Notes: generated from the letters alone by a model not told the origin. A stretch of DNA of 64,000 nt from Prolixibacteraceae bacterium UBA6029 (GCA_002429385.1 DIZL01000072.1:41775-105774), one strand, 5' to 3'; shown: positions 9,349 through 17,977, counted from the stretch's first letter. Numbers and translations are program-made.

Positions 9349-9879
9349 ATGCCCTTTAATCTTCTTAAAAGATACCCCGAGCTCCTTGAAATTGGACATC
9401 TTACTGAACCAGATCGGAACAAATCGCTCAGGGCAGTTTTTAAACGCGACATCGAAGATAATACTGATCTGAAATTTCGAACCAAGGTCATAAGGCCAAT
9501 TAAAAGTGAAGAACCTGCCATGCAACTTTTATTTCGGCATCTGACAACTGAGGAGATTGAAGAAACAGATGAAAATGGTAAATTATATAAAAGGCGTCTA
9601 TTTGAAATCCATCGTTCACAAAGGATACATTGGATAAAATTTCATATTGAAGAGAATCTTAAAGAAGCAATTACTGTATTTAGTACTGAAGAGCGAGTAA
9701 ATAACAGAAACGCCTTTCGGACCTATATTTACGATCGTAAACAGAAATATGTGATTGTGATGGAACCCCAACGAAGTGGAAAAGATTACTATTTACTTTC
9801 AGCCTATTATTTGAATCGATCCTATGGTGAAAAGATGTTACAGAAGAAAATAAAGAACAAATTATCCTATCTGTTATAA
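9349..9879 (+). CDS. DUF3800 partner protein, possible BECR-fold nuclease
   Basis: 176 residues of no firmly recognised family. The C-terminal half (R-N-A-F-R-TYIYDRKQKYVIVMEP, then 'DYYLLSAYYLN') has the strand spacing seen in barnase/ColE5/RelE-like (BECR) phage-associated nucleases: a conserved Arg, a beta strand ending in a charged residue, then 'YYLLTAY'-like. That is inference. The 5-bp spacing from the DUF3800 gene indicates a functional pair. It could equally be a structural partner with no catalytic activity. Confidence 0.45.
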   Translation: MPFNLLKRYPELLEIGHLTEPDRNKSLRAVFKRDIEDNTDLKFRTKVIRPIKSEEPAMQLLFRHLTTEEIEETDENGKLYKRRLFEIHRSQRIHWIKFHIEENLKEAITVFSTEERVNNRNAFRTYIYDRKQKYVIVMEPQRSGKDYYLLSAYYLNRSYGEKMLQKKIKNKLSYLL

Positions 9880-10042
9880 AACCGCAGAGGACGGTACATA
9901 TCAAGATGTATCGTCCTCCGAAACTCCTTCTTCCTAATTAAGGAAAGATGAGCAATACAAAACTAGATCATTTTATTGACATGACAACATACAACAAACC
10001 TGCTACAAAACATTTAACACAAATATCATTTCAAGTTGAACC

Positions 10043-10160
10043 AGCTTTGGTGCATATATGCCCCGAGTACTCGGGGCACCTTTTAGCATGGGATTTGTAA
10101 TCGTGACAAGAAACAGATTAAAATGTCGGAACAGGATGAAATGATTACGGGATGGAAAAT
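10043..10160. repeat. Interspersed repeat R1, copy 3, with nested palindrome
   Basis: Same tail as copies 1 and 2 (GGGATTTGTAATC, CAAGAAACAGAT), but the head palindrome is replaced: between GGTGCATATAT and GCACC lies GCCCCGAGTACTCGGGGC, a perfect 18-bp palindrome (10060-10077). Confidence 0.7.
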
Positions 10161-10272
10161 GTCTGAACTGTGATTAAGCTGATTAAATGATTGACTATGA
10201 TTATCTTTAGTTAAGAAATCAGCGGAATCAGGTAAATCAGGTGTAATCAAAGTTCAGACTATTTTTTAACAT

Positions 10273-10350
10273 CGCTGGTGCATATTTGCAATCTGCACCT
10301 TTCAAAATGGGATTTATAATCGTGGTAAGAAACAGATAAAAATGTTGGAA
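10273..10350. repeat. Interspersed repeat R1, copy 4
   Basis: GCTGGTGCATATTTG then CAATCTGCACC, then ATGGGATTTATAATC and GAAACAGATAAAAATG. It ends where a 21-bp inverted-repeat arm begins. Confidence 0.7.
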
Positions 10351-10352
10351 CT

Positions 10353-10475
10353 CCCGAGGTATCGGGACAAGTTGTGATTAAGCAGATTAAATGATTGACT
10401 ATGATTATCTTTGGTTAATAAATCAGTGGAATCTGGTAAATCAGGTTGAATCAAAACTTGTCCCGATACCTCGGG
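10353..10475. repeat. Hairpin-forming element with perfect 21-bp inverted arms
   Basis: The arm at 10353-10373 (starting CCCGAGGTATCGGGAC) is the exact reverse complement of 10455-10475 (ending CCCGATACCTCGGG). The ~80 bp between them is a diverged copy of 10171-10255, which itself is bounded by GTCTGAAC and GTTCAGAC. The same cargo thus has two different inverted frames. Confidence 0.7.
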
Positions 10476-10571
10476 TGTTCAGACTATTTTTTAATCAGCG
10501 GAACCAGTCAGTGCAGGATCTTGAAAGGATTCTGGAAGCGGTAAAAGGCAAAGTAACAAAAGAATAATTTT

Positions 10572-11150
10572 ATGGACCTATCACTGATCCAAAGCAAAAT
10601 TTATGAAATCCGGGGCCAGCGTGTAATGCTGGACTTTGACCTGGCAGAAATGTACCTGGTTGAAACAAGAGCATTAAAACAAGCAGTAAGACGAAACAAT
10701 ACTCGTTTCCCTGAAGATTTCATGTTTGAACTTACTAAACACGAGCTTACTTTTTTAAGATCACAAATTGTGATCTCCCCGTCACTATCAACCGGTTATA
10801 CACCATTTGCCTTTACTGAGCAGGGTGTTGCAATGCTCTCAAGTGTATTGCGAAGCGAAAAGGCCATTGAGATAAATATCAGTATAATGAGGGCCTTTGT
10901 AAAAGTTAGAAGCTATCTTATTGCTCAATCATCTGTTTCAGCAGAAATAAAGGAACTCTGGCAGCATGTGAAAGCTTTGGAGGGACAGAGCGAGGAAAAC
11001 TTGAAGGCTTTAAATGATATGGGAGAAGAAAATCAGGAAACTTTCGATGAAATTTATTTGGCACTATCAGAGCTGGCCAATAAGCATAAAAACATTTCAT
11101 CGCCCAACCAATCCCGGAAGCCAATCGGCTTTGTAAAACCCAAAGAATAA
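10572..11150 (+). CDS. ORF6N domain protein (phage-type DNA-binding)
   Basis: 192 residues. Residues 4-90 (IQSKIYEIRGQRVMLDFDLA, 'MYLVETRALKQAVRRNNTRFPEDFMFEL', 'FAFTEQGVAMLSSVL') are a clear ORF6N domain (PF10543), related to KilA-N/Bro-N and typical of phage and mobile-element regulators. The C-terminal part is charged and helical. It stands alone among repeats near tRNA-Lys, consistent with a remnant of a mobile element; a short open frame (11162-11230, 22 codons) after it looks like debris. Confidence 0.85.
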   Translation: MDLSLIQSKIYEIRGQRVMLDFDLAEMYLVETRALKQAVRRNNTRFPEDFMFELTKHELTFLRSQIVISPSLSTGYTPFAFTEQGVAMLSSVLRSEKAIEINISIMRAFVKVRSYLIAQSSVSAEIKELWQHVKALEGQSEENLKALNDMGEENQETFDEIYLALSELANKHKNISSPNQSRKPIGFVKPKE

Positions 11151-11237
11151 ACCACATCACCATGGAAAGAGAAGAAATTGAATATATCACTGCGTTAATT
11201 GATATTAAAGGTTACGAACACACTCTCTAAACCCGGC

Positions 11238-11360
11238 TCTTGCGCAGATTTGCCCCGAGTACTGGGGCACCTTTTAGCATGGGATTTGTAATCGCGGCAA
11301 GAAACAGGTTAAAATGTCGGAACAGGATAGAGTGATTACAGGATAGAGAGGATTAAAAAA
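11238..11360. repeat. Interspersed repeat R1, copy 5, with decayed palindrome
   Basis: GCGCAGATTT then GCCCCGAGTACTGGGGCACC: the nested palindrome is present but has lost one C compared with copy 3. The tail (GGGATTTGTAATC, GGCAAGAAACAGGTT) is conserved. Confidence 0.7.
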
Positions 11361-11501
11361 CGTATCTGGGAAAAACTATACAATTCCATTTTTAATTAGG
11401 ACGAATTCGCCCAAATTAGAATTCAAGCAGGTTTGAACAGTTTTAAAATTAGTATTAAAGAATTCGTTGAAAAAACAAATCAGGCACATTCTATGCACAA
11501 T

Positions 11502-11536
11502 AAAAAAGCACCTACACAACTGAATGTGTAAGTGCC
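11502..11536 (-). terminator. Terminator of tRNA-Lys
   Basis: Reading the minus strand, GGCACTTACACA and TGTGTAGGTGC form a stem followed by TTTTTT. It begins ~13 bp after the tRNA 3' end. Confidence 0.8.
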
Positions 11537-11548
11537 TTATTTTAAATG

Positions 11549-11621
<73 letters not shown>

Positions 11622-11781
11622 AATCGGCGACAAAAGTAACAGATTGTTTGTCATTTTCAAAAAATCGACTCATTAAATCAGTTTATATTTTTATTATTCT
11701 GAGCTTGAATATAATATAGGGAGGAATGTTGACGTTATCCCTTGAAAACCATGAATAAATAACTATCCAGCCAACAGACTC

Positions 11782-11812
11782 TTGGTTTGCAGTGAATGAA
11801 ATAATATCTTTG
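11782..11812 (+). promoter_or_regulatory. Bacteroidota-type promoter before the MgtC/DUF4010 gene
   Basis: TTGG at 11782-11785, a 19-bp spacer, then TATCTTTG at 11805-11812 fits the TTTG-N19-TAnnTTTG consensus of the Bacteroidota primary sigma factor. The ATG follows 21 bp later. Confidence 0.6.
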
Positions 11813-11833
11813 TTTGAAAACCAATAAACAAAT

Positions 11834-13114
11834 ATGGAAATCTTGAAATATGTGCCGGATGGGTTTGTAAAATTCATTCTGGTATTGATTTTTTCATTGC
11901 TTATAGGATTGGAGCAAAGACGTCACCATATCGACGAGAACGAGCATCTTCTGTTTGGTACCGACCGTACATTTACCTTTATCGGATTGCTGGCCTATGT
12001 TTTATTTATTGCTGATCCGGTAAACTATATTCCCTTTTTGACAGGATTTGCTTTGATTGGCCTCCTGCTTGGTATTCAATACCATCATAAAATCAGCCAG
12101 AACGGGAAATTTGGGTTAACGAGTACTATTCTGGCCCTGCTTACTTATTGTATTCCGATCATGGTTTTCACACAGCCGGTATGGCTGCTTTTATCATTTA
12201 TTGTTGCCCTTCTGCTGGTAGCCGAACTTAAAAACAATCTTATTACACTTACAAAAAAGGCATCAGAAAAGGAGTTTATCGTGCTGGCAAAGTTTATTGC
12301 CCTTGCGGGTATAATTTTACCGCTCCTCCCTGATGGAAATATATCCCCTCAAATACCAATATCACCATACCATCTTTGGCTGGCCATAGTGGTTGTTTCG
12401 GGTATCTCCTATTGCAGCTATCTGCTGAAGAAATTTGTTTTCCCCGATTCAGGAGTCATGCTCACAGGAATATTGGGCGGTTTATACAGCAGTACTGCAA
12501 CTACCGTTATTATTGCCCGCAAAGAAAAACTGGGAGAAGCTGGTCCTCATGCAATTTCAGCCATCATGATTGCCAACGGAATGATGTATTTGCGCATTCT
12601 GTTTTTATCATTCATATTCAACCCCCAGGTAGCATTACAGTTGACAATCCCTTTTGTTGGGATGTTCCTGGTGACTTTACTTCTTTCGAAAATCTCAATG
12701 TCAAAAATTCAGGATCAATCGTCTGAACAAGATCCTGTGATGAATGTTGAAGCGAATAAGAATCCACTTGAATTCAGAACGGCTGCTATTTTTGGAGGAC
12801 TATTTGTAGTATTTGCATTACTGACAGATTTTGTATTGAAAAGATACGGCAGCGGCGGGATAACAAGCCTGGCCTATGTGGTCGGAGTAACGGATATCGA
12901 TCCGTTTTTATTAAATCTCCTTCAACATAAGACAGGAATTGAACAGATTACAATTGTATTGGCAATAATAAATGCCACCAATAGTAATAACCTCTTAAAA
13001 ATGATATATGCAATATCATTAAGCAATAAAAGTCTCCGTAAGCGTATATTTTTTAATTTTGCAGTACTTATTGGTGCCGGGGTACTTTTGTCAATTCTCT
13101 TTTATTTACTTTAG
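11834..13114 (+). CDS. MgtC/SapB-family and DUF4010 membrane protein
   Basis: 426 residues, about 11-12 hydrophobic helices. The N-terminal ~140 residues are MgtC/SapB-like (FSLLIGLEQRR, then TFTFIGLLAYVLF). The C-terminal ~200 are DUF4010, with 'GILGGLYSSTATTVIIARK' and 'YVVGVTDIDPFLLNL'. Inner-membrane location is clear; function (cation homeostasis is often guessed) is not established. The preceding promoter and following lipoprotein gene with 41-bp spacing leave open whether they are cotranscribed. Confidence 0.85.
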   Translation: MEILKYVPDGFVKFILVLIFSLLIGLEQRRHHIDENEHLLFGTDRTFTFIGLLAYVLFIADPVNYIPFLTGFALIGLLLGIQYHHKISQNGKFGLTSTILALLTYCIPIMVFTQPVWLLLSFIVALLLVAELKNNLITLTKKASEKEFIVLAKFIALAGIILPLLPDGNISPQIPISPYHLWLAIVVVSGISYCSYLLKKFVFPDSGVMLTGILGGLYSSTATTVIIARKEKLGEAGPHAISAIMIANGMMYLRILFLSFIFNPQVALQLTIPFVGMFLVTLLLSKISMSKIQDQSSEQDPVMNVEANKNPLEFRTAAIFGGLFVVFALLTDFVLKRYGSGGITSLAYVVGVTDIDPFLLNLLQHKTGIEQITIVLAIINATNSNNLLKMIYAISLSNKSLRKRIFFNFAVLIGAGVLLSILFYLL

Positions 13115-13155
13115 CAGTTGAAATTTCACAAGAAACGAATTATAAACAAACGATC

Positions 13156-14670
13156 ATGAAAACAGGAAATTATCGTAATATCATTTCACTCATTATCTTT
13201 TCAAGTCTGATATTTACGGGATGTAAAAAAGATAAAGTGCAGGCACCACCCGTGGTTATCCCTGATGCTTCAGTAGTCAATAAATTCATCTGGAATGGAA
13301 TGCATGATTATTATTTATGGAGCAGCCAGATACCCAATTTGTCAGAGCCAAAATTCGGGGAGAAAGACACTTTAAACCTGTTGCTGAATAGGTTTACTGA
13401 TCCTCAGGTCTTATTCACCAGTTTGCTTTATCAATACAATACCATTGACAAATGGTCATTTATGGTTGATAACTCACAGACCATTACCGACTGGATCAGC
13501 GGGACTTCTAAAACGGCGGGGTATGATTATATGCTTGCCCGAATTGATCAGGCAGGAAATCTTATTGGATTTATACGGTATGTATATAAAAATTCACCTG
13601 CAGAAAAGGCAGGTTTAAAACGTGGCAACCTATTTCTGAAAGTGAATGATCAATCATTAACAATATCCAACTACCAGACTTTATTAGCAATAACAGATAC
13701 CTACAAACTGGGGTTTGCCAATATTACAAATGGTACAATTGCAGCCAACAATCTTTCAGCAACCTTGACACCGATTGAAATGCAGGAAGATCCGATTAAT
13801 AAGGACACCATTTTTGTATATAACAATCAAAAGATAGGCTACCTCGTTTACAACGGATTTAACTCTGACTTTGACCTTCAGCTAAACAATGTCATCAAAA
13901 CCTTTAAGGATGCAAATATCGACCAAATGGTGCTTGATTTGCGCTACAATGGAGGAGGATCTGTCCAGAGCAGCACTTATCTTGCCAGTATGCTTTATGG
14001 GACCGATGTAACCAAAGTGTTTGCCAGTTCGCAATACAATGCAGGTTTTCAGGCAGCAATTGCTGAACAAAGTGGTTCAGCTTCACTAAATTACTATTTT
14101 GCAAATACTATTATAGCAACAGCTACTACTTCCTCTGCTCCAATAAACACACTCAATCTTCAAAAAATATATATCATAGTTTCCGACAACACAGCCTCTG
14201 CAAGTGAGTTGCTGATTAACGGTCTTAGGCCATATATGAATGTGAAGGTCGTCGGCATTAATACGGTTGGTAAATATGTAGGCTCAATGACCATTGAGGA
14301 TTGGATAGATAACAATGGAACTGTGAATCCTAAAGATCCTTATGCCATGCAGCCAATTGTAGTTAAATTTGCCAATAAAGATGGGGTAACTGATTTTATT
14401 AATGGCTTAACGCCTGACATTGTGGCAAGTGAATTCTCTCAAACAGGAATTACTGCAGATGAATTGACTGGTATTTTGCCGTTCGGCGATCCAAATGAAA
14501 AACTGTTAAAGTACGTTCTTGCCGACATATCCGGTATACCTATAACCGCACAGACTTTTAAATCCGGTCAAATTGGAATGAAGAAAGTTATGGGTAGTCA
14601 CGACCTCAAACCATTTGCAACAGATATGTATATCAATCCTGTTAAGATTAAAAGTTCAGGATTAAAATAA
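13156..14670 (+). CDS. S41 (C-terminal processing) peptidase lipoprotein
   Basis: 504 residues. A lipoprotein signal ends at FTGC (Cys23), so it is membrane-anchored outside the cytoplasm. An N-terminal S41 helper region (~40-110) is followed by a PDZ-like domain (~140-200, with 'IRYVYKNSPAEKAGLKRGNLF') and the S41 protease domain. 'MVLDLRYNGGGSVQS' precedes the active-site block TASASE (346-351), which carries the nucleophilic Ser; 'VVGINTVGKYVGS' supplies the Lys. Complete in length. Its substrate is unknown. Confidence 0.9.
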   Translation: MKTGNYRNIISLIIFSSLIFTGCKKDKVQAPPVVIPDASVVNKFIWNGMHDYYLWSSQIPNLSEPKFGEKDTLNLLLNRFTDPQVLFTSLLYQYNTIDKWSFMVDNSQTITDWISGTSKTAGYDYMLARIDQAGNLIGFIRYVYKNSPAEKAGLKRGNLFLKVNDQSLTISNYQTLLAITDTYKLGFANITNGTIAANNLSATLTPIEMQEDPINKDTIFVYNNQKIGYLVYNGFNSDFDLQLNNVIKTFKDANIDQMVLDLRYNGGGSVQSSTYLASMLYGTDVTKVFASSQYNAGFQAAIAEQSGSASLNYYFANTIIATATTSSAPINTLNLQKIYIIVSDNTASASELLINGLRPYMNVKVVGINTVGKYVGSMTIEDWIDNNGTVNPKDPYAMQPIVVKFANKDGVTDFINGLTPDIVASEFSQTGITADELTGILPFGDPNEKLLKYVLADISGIPITAQTFKSGQIGMKKVMGSHDLKPFATDMYINPVKIKSSGLK

Positions 14671-14811
14671 TAAGATTTAGGAAGCAGTTTTGAATCTTGA
14701 ATGAATCACTGCTGCTTCCTCAAATAAATTAATCGCTTTTACGGATTCCATTATCCGAAAATGCTGAAAATTGGGAATCCATTTCAACTAAACCGACCTC
14801 CATCCTAAATC

Positions 14812-16428
14812 ATGAAAACCAGATTCCTTTACTTAATTTCATTTCTTCTCTTATTTACTCCTTCCATTTTTTCGCAGGTTCCCGGGATAACCTCCTCCAA
14901 TTTACCACTGATAGTAATTAACACCAATGGACAAACAATACAGGAAGCAGGAAAAATAGCTGCAAAGATGAAAGTGATTAATAATGGCGTTGGCAAAGTA
15001 AATATGCCCTCTGATCCGGGAAATAACTTCGATGGAAATGTTGGAATCGAATATCGGGGGACTTTAAATTCCGGTGTACAAAATCCTTACAACTTTGAAA
15101 CCAGAGATGCTGCCGGGGCCAACCTAAATGTGTCTTTATTGGGAATGCCCGAAGAAAATGACTGGGTTCTGCTGGCCAACTACGATGACAAAACATTTAT
15201 GCGCAACACTTTGGCTTTTCAGTTATTCCGTAAGATGAGCCACTATGCGCCCCGTACACAAATGGTTGAAGTTATAATCAATAATACCTACCAGGGAATT
15301 TATCTCCTGGCCGAAAAAATCAAGCAGGACAATGGTCGCGTTGATATTGCCAAACTAACCAATACAGATATTTCGGGAGATAATCTGACAGGCGGGTATA
15401 TCTTCAAAATAGACACCTACGACGCAACAAACAGTTGGTTAAGCAATTACACGCCGATTGATCATCCTGAAAAAGCTGTTCATTACGTCTATGAAAGTCC
15501 TGATCCATCCAAATTGGTTTCTCAGCAGAAAACCTACCTGAAAACAGTTGTTAACTCTTTTGAGTCTGTACTCTACAGTTCTGGCTTTGCTGATCAGACA
15601 ATAGGATATCCGGCATGGATAAAGATGAATTCGTTTATGGACTATTTCATCGTCAGTGAGGTCTCCAGAAATATAAATGCTTACAGAAAAAACTGTTACT
15701 ATTTTAAGAATAAAGACAGCAATGATACTAAAATTCATTCAGGCCCGGTATGGGATTTTGACTCAGCCTGGAAGAACATTGTTGATTGTGATCCATACAA
15801 AGCTACGGACGGTTCAGGATGGAGCTATAAAATCAATGATTGTACCACCAATAAAACAAACTCGAATGGCTGGATAGTACGTTTGCTTCAGGATCAGGCC
15901 TTTGCTGATGCAGTGAACGCCAGATACTTCGAAATGCGAAAATCATACCTGAGTTCACAATATATGAACAGCTTCATCGATTCGATTCAGAATCAGGCCA
16001 GGGAGGCCGAGGTAAGGCATTATGCCAAATGGAACATCTTATCCGCTTCGGTGGGAACTCTAGAGGTAGACCCTCAGCCTGCGACCTATGAAGGACAGAT
16101 AACAAAATTCAAAGACTGGATTCAAACCCGGCTCAACTGGCTGGACGGACACATGGTGGGCAACTTTACTTCTGCTGAAAATCCTGAAAAAGAATTTAGC
16201 TATCGGATCTTTCCAAATCCAACTCATGAGATCCTTTATCTTGAATCATCATCCGAAATTCAAAACATCCAGATATACAGCAGTGACGGAACCTGTGTAC
16301 TGACAACTGACGGGAAAGCAAAATATTCAACACAGGTAAATGTTTCAGGGCTTTCTCATGGCTTTTACCTGGTAAAGTTGGCACTCAAGGGAGGTCATAC
16401 AATTAATTCCAAGCTGGTTATAAATTAA
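14812..16428 (+). CDS. CotH kinase-family protein with T9SS sorting domain
   Basis: 538 residues with a signal peptide (LISFLLLFTPSIFSQ). The body is CotH-like: 'GIEYRGTLNSG', 'DDKTFMRNTLAFQLFRKMS', 'YLLAEKIKQD' and the active-site block 'GPVWDFDSAW'. CotH proteins are atypical kinases that phosphorylate spore-coat proteins in Bacillus; the role in Bacteroidota is unknown. The last ~80 residues (FSYRIFPNPTHEILYLES ... FYLVKLALKGG ... SKLVIN) are a type A type IX sorting domain, so it is exported to the surface or medium. Confidence 0.88.
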   Translation: MKTRFLYLISFLLLFTPSIFSQVPGITSSNLPLIVINTNGQTIQEAGKIAAKMKVINNGVGKVNMPSDPGNNFDGNVGIEYRGTLNSGVQNPYNFETRDAAGANLNVSLLGMPEENDWVLLANYDDKTFMRNTLAFQLFRKMSHYAPRTQMVEVIINNTYQGIYLLAEKIKQDNGRVDIAKLTNTDISGDNLTGGYIFKIDTYDATNSWLSNYTPIDHPEKAVHYVYESPDPSKLVSQQKTYLKTVVNSFESVLYSSGFADQTIGYPAWIKMNSFMDYFIVSEVSRNINAYRKNCYYFKNKDSNDTKIHSGPVWDFDSAWKNIVDCDPYKATDGSGWSYKINDCTTNKTNSNGWIVRLLQDQAFADAVNARYFEMRKSYLSSQYMNSFIDSIQNQAREAEVRHYAKWNILSASVGTLEVDPQPATYEGQITKFKDWIQTRLNWLDGHMVGNFTSAENPEKEFSYRIFPNPTHEILYLESSSEIQNIQIYSSDGTCVLTTDGKAKYSTQVNVSGLSHGFYLVKLALKGGHTINSKLVIN

Positions 16429-16454
16429 TATGGATGTCCGTAATTACCTAAGGG

Positions 16455-16589
16455 GTCATTGGATAGTCATTTAATTGTCATTTGATTGTCATTTATCGTT
16501 TCAAGGCAACTTAATGACCATCGAATGACCACTTAATGACCAACAAATGACTATTGAATGACTGAGAAATGACCTTTAGTAAAATTACG
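16455..16589. repeat. Inverted pair of 11-bp-period arrays (locus B)
   Basis: Four units GTCATTNNANN at exactly 11-bp steps (16455, 16466, 16477, 16488) are followed by a 14-bp spacer. Six units AATGAC(C/T)NNNN in the opposite sense come next (16513, 16524, 16535, 16546, 16557, 16568). The two halves can pair into a long imperfect hairpin. It lies just left of the MITE-like element and does not code. Confidence 0.8.
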
Positions 16590-16625
16590 GATAGTCATTT
16601 AATATTTTTCATCTTGCTGGATAAG

Positions 16626-16990
16626 GGATCACATGGCATAGTTGATGGGTCCCGGTAGGTACCGGGATCAAAACCAATATTTAGGTATGCTTTTTCTGAA
16701 AAAATCTTACTTTTCTGAAAAAATCTTAGTAACTTAGATCAGCCCCCGCAACCTAAATCTTATCTATCTTATGAAAATAGACCCGAAAGTCCCGTTAGCT
16801 ATCGGGAACGGGATCAATAATCTTTACACTCATTCTGTTTTCATCACACATATAAGACAACCAGTGATTATAAGATAAGAAGATTGGGATTTGGGGGCAT
16901 TATCTGGTTACTAAAATTGAATTAAAAAAAGTAAGATTTTTAAAAACTTACCATTGACTTTGCTTTCCCCACAATAATATCATGTGATCC
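16626..16990. mobile_element. MITE-like element, copy I (365 bp), with 8-bp target duplication
   Basis: It begins GGATCACATG and ends CATGTGATCC, a perfect 10-bp terminal inverted repeat. It is flanked on both sides by TGGATAAG (16618-16625 and 16991-16998). Subterminal arms are also complementary: AATCTTACTTTTCTGAA-type words left against AAAAGTAAGATTT right, and AATCTTATCTATCTTAT left against ATAAGATAAGAAGATT right. No open frame, so it must be moved in trans. Copy II is at 22822. TIRs starting GG with 8-bp duplications would fit ISL3-, IS1595- or IS256-like transposases, but none is in the window. Confidence 0.85.
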
Positions 16991-17055
16991 TGGATAAGCT
17001 ATAGGTTGTTAAAGTAAAATTTGCTATTTTTATTTCCTAACCAAAAACTAACCTA

Positions 17056-17934
17056 ATGAAAAAACTATTCGCTATTACACTGGTTTTGGTCGCTACATTT
17101 TCCGTCCAGGCCCAGCAACTTCCATTCAGGCTCGAAGAATTAACAGCTCCTGACTATGTCAAAGCAGTTGAAAAATCATCAAAGACCTGCATACTGCCCA
17201 TTGGAGTAATGGAAAAGCATGGACCACATCTTCCAATCGGAACCGATTTGTTCCGTGCCCGTGAATATGCCCTTCGTGCTGCCGAAAAGGAATATACTGT
17301 TGTGTTTCCGTGGTATTACTTCAGTCAGATTAACGAGGCCAGGCATCAGCCGGGAACTATCTCCTACAGTCCTGAACTGATATGGAAAGCTCTTCAGGAG
17401 ACACTCGACGAACTGGCCCGCAATGGCTTTGATAAAATCATCATTGTAAACGGTCATGGCGGAAACAATGCTTTCCTGAATTTCTTCGGAATGGCACAAC
17501 TGTCAGAACGGCGTGCTTACAGTCTTTATCTGTTTCAACCAACACATGATCCGGAGGTTGCGAAAAAAGTGGAGGAATTGACTCAGCATGATCCCCTGAA
17601 CGCTCATGCCGGTAATGAGGAATCATCAGAAATGAAAGCCATCCAACCCGATTTGACCCATCCCGAACGTGGCGGATTACAATCAGGAAGTGATCAGGAA
17701 CGACTGAAAAGCCTGCAGAATGCTTATACGGGGATCTGGTGGTATGCAAAATTTCCCAATCATTATGGTGGCGATGGTACAAAGGCAAACGCAAAAGCCG
17801 GCGAATTGCTGATTAATTCAACGGTCGATCAATTGGTGAAAATGATTCAGGCTGTGAAAAAAGATGAAGTTGTTCCTGCTCTTCAAAAGGAATTCTTCGA
17901 CAAATCGGAAAATCCTCTGAAGACCAAACAATAA
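17056..17934 (+). CDS. Creatininase-family amidohydrolase, secreted
   Basis: 292 residues with a signal peptide ending VQAQ (~20), so periplasmic or exported. The creatininase fold is marked by LPIGVMEKHGPHLPIGTD (metal ligands Glu53, His55 and Asp64 by analogy), NGHGGN (132-137, His134) and 'HAGNEESSEM' (Glu189). The family includes creatinine amidohydrolase, FAPy deformylase and mycofactocin MftE; most members cleave cyclic or small amides with two metal ions. Exported members of unknown substrate are common in Bacteroidota. Stands alone after the MITE-like element. Confidence 0.85.
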   Translation: MKKLFAITLVLVATFSVQAQQLPFRLEELTAPDYVKAVEKSSKTCILPIGVMEKHGPHLPIGTDLFRAREYALRAAEKEYTVVFPWYYFSQINEARHQPGTISYSPELIWKALQETLDELARNGFDKIIIVNGHGGNNAFLNFFGMAQLSERRAYSLYLFQPTHDPEVAKKVEELTQHDPLNAHAGNEESSEMKAIQPDLTHPERGGLQSGSDQERLKSLQNAYTGIWWYAKFPNHYGGDGTKANAKAGELLINSTVDQLVKMIQAVKKDEVVPALQKEFFDKSENPLKTKQ

Positions 17935-17977
17935 TTCTCATTGGTAGATTAATTGATTAGGAAGCCTGGAAGGAAAT

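Larger units (their letters stand above)
9880..10571. other. 692-bp repeat-filled gap with a short coding remnant
   Basis: Contains R1 copies 3 and 4, two copies of a further ~80-bp direct repeat (about 10171-10255 and 10372-10454, built on GATTGACTATGATTATCTTT), and a long-armed inverted repeat. At 10498-10566 an open segment reads NQSVQDLERILEAVKGKVTK then stop, which looks like the last codons of a lost gene. Confidence 0.5.

Noticed and set aside
11162..11230. 22-codon frame after the ORF6N gene
   Set aside because: Too short to support as a gene; recorded only as possible debris.
12376..12726. 116-residue frame inside the MgtC/DUF4010 gene
   Set aside because: A frame-shifted shadow of a clearly coding membrane protein, with no independent features.
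16455..16589. CRISPR array
   Set aside because: Units are 11 bp without unique spacers, and no cas gene is present.
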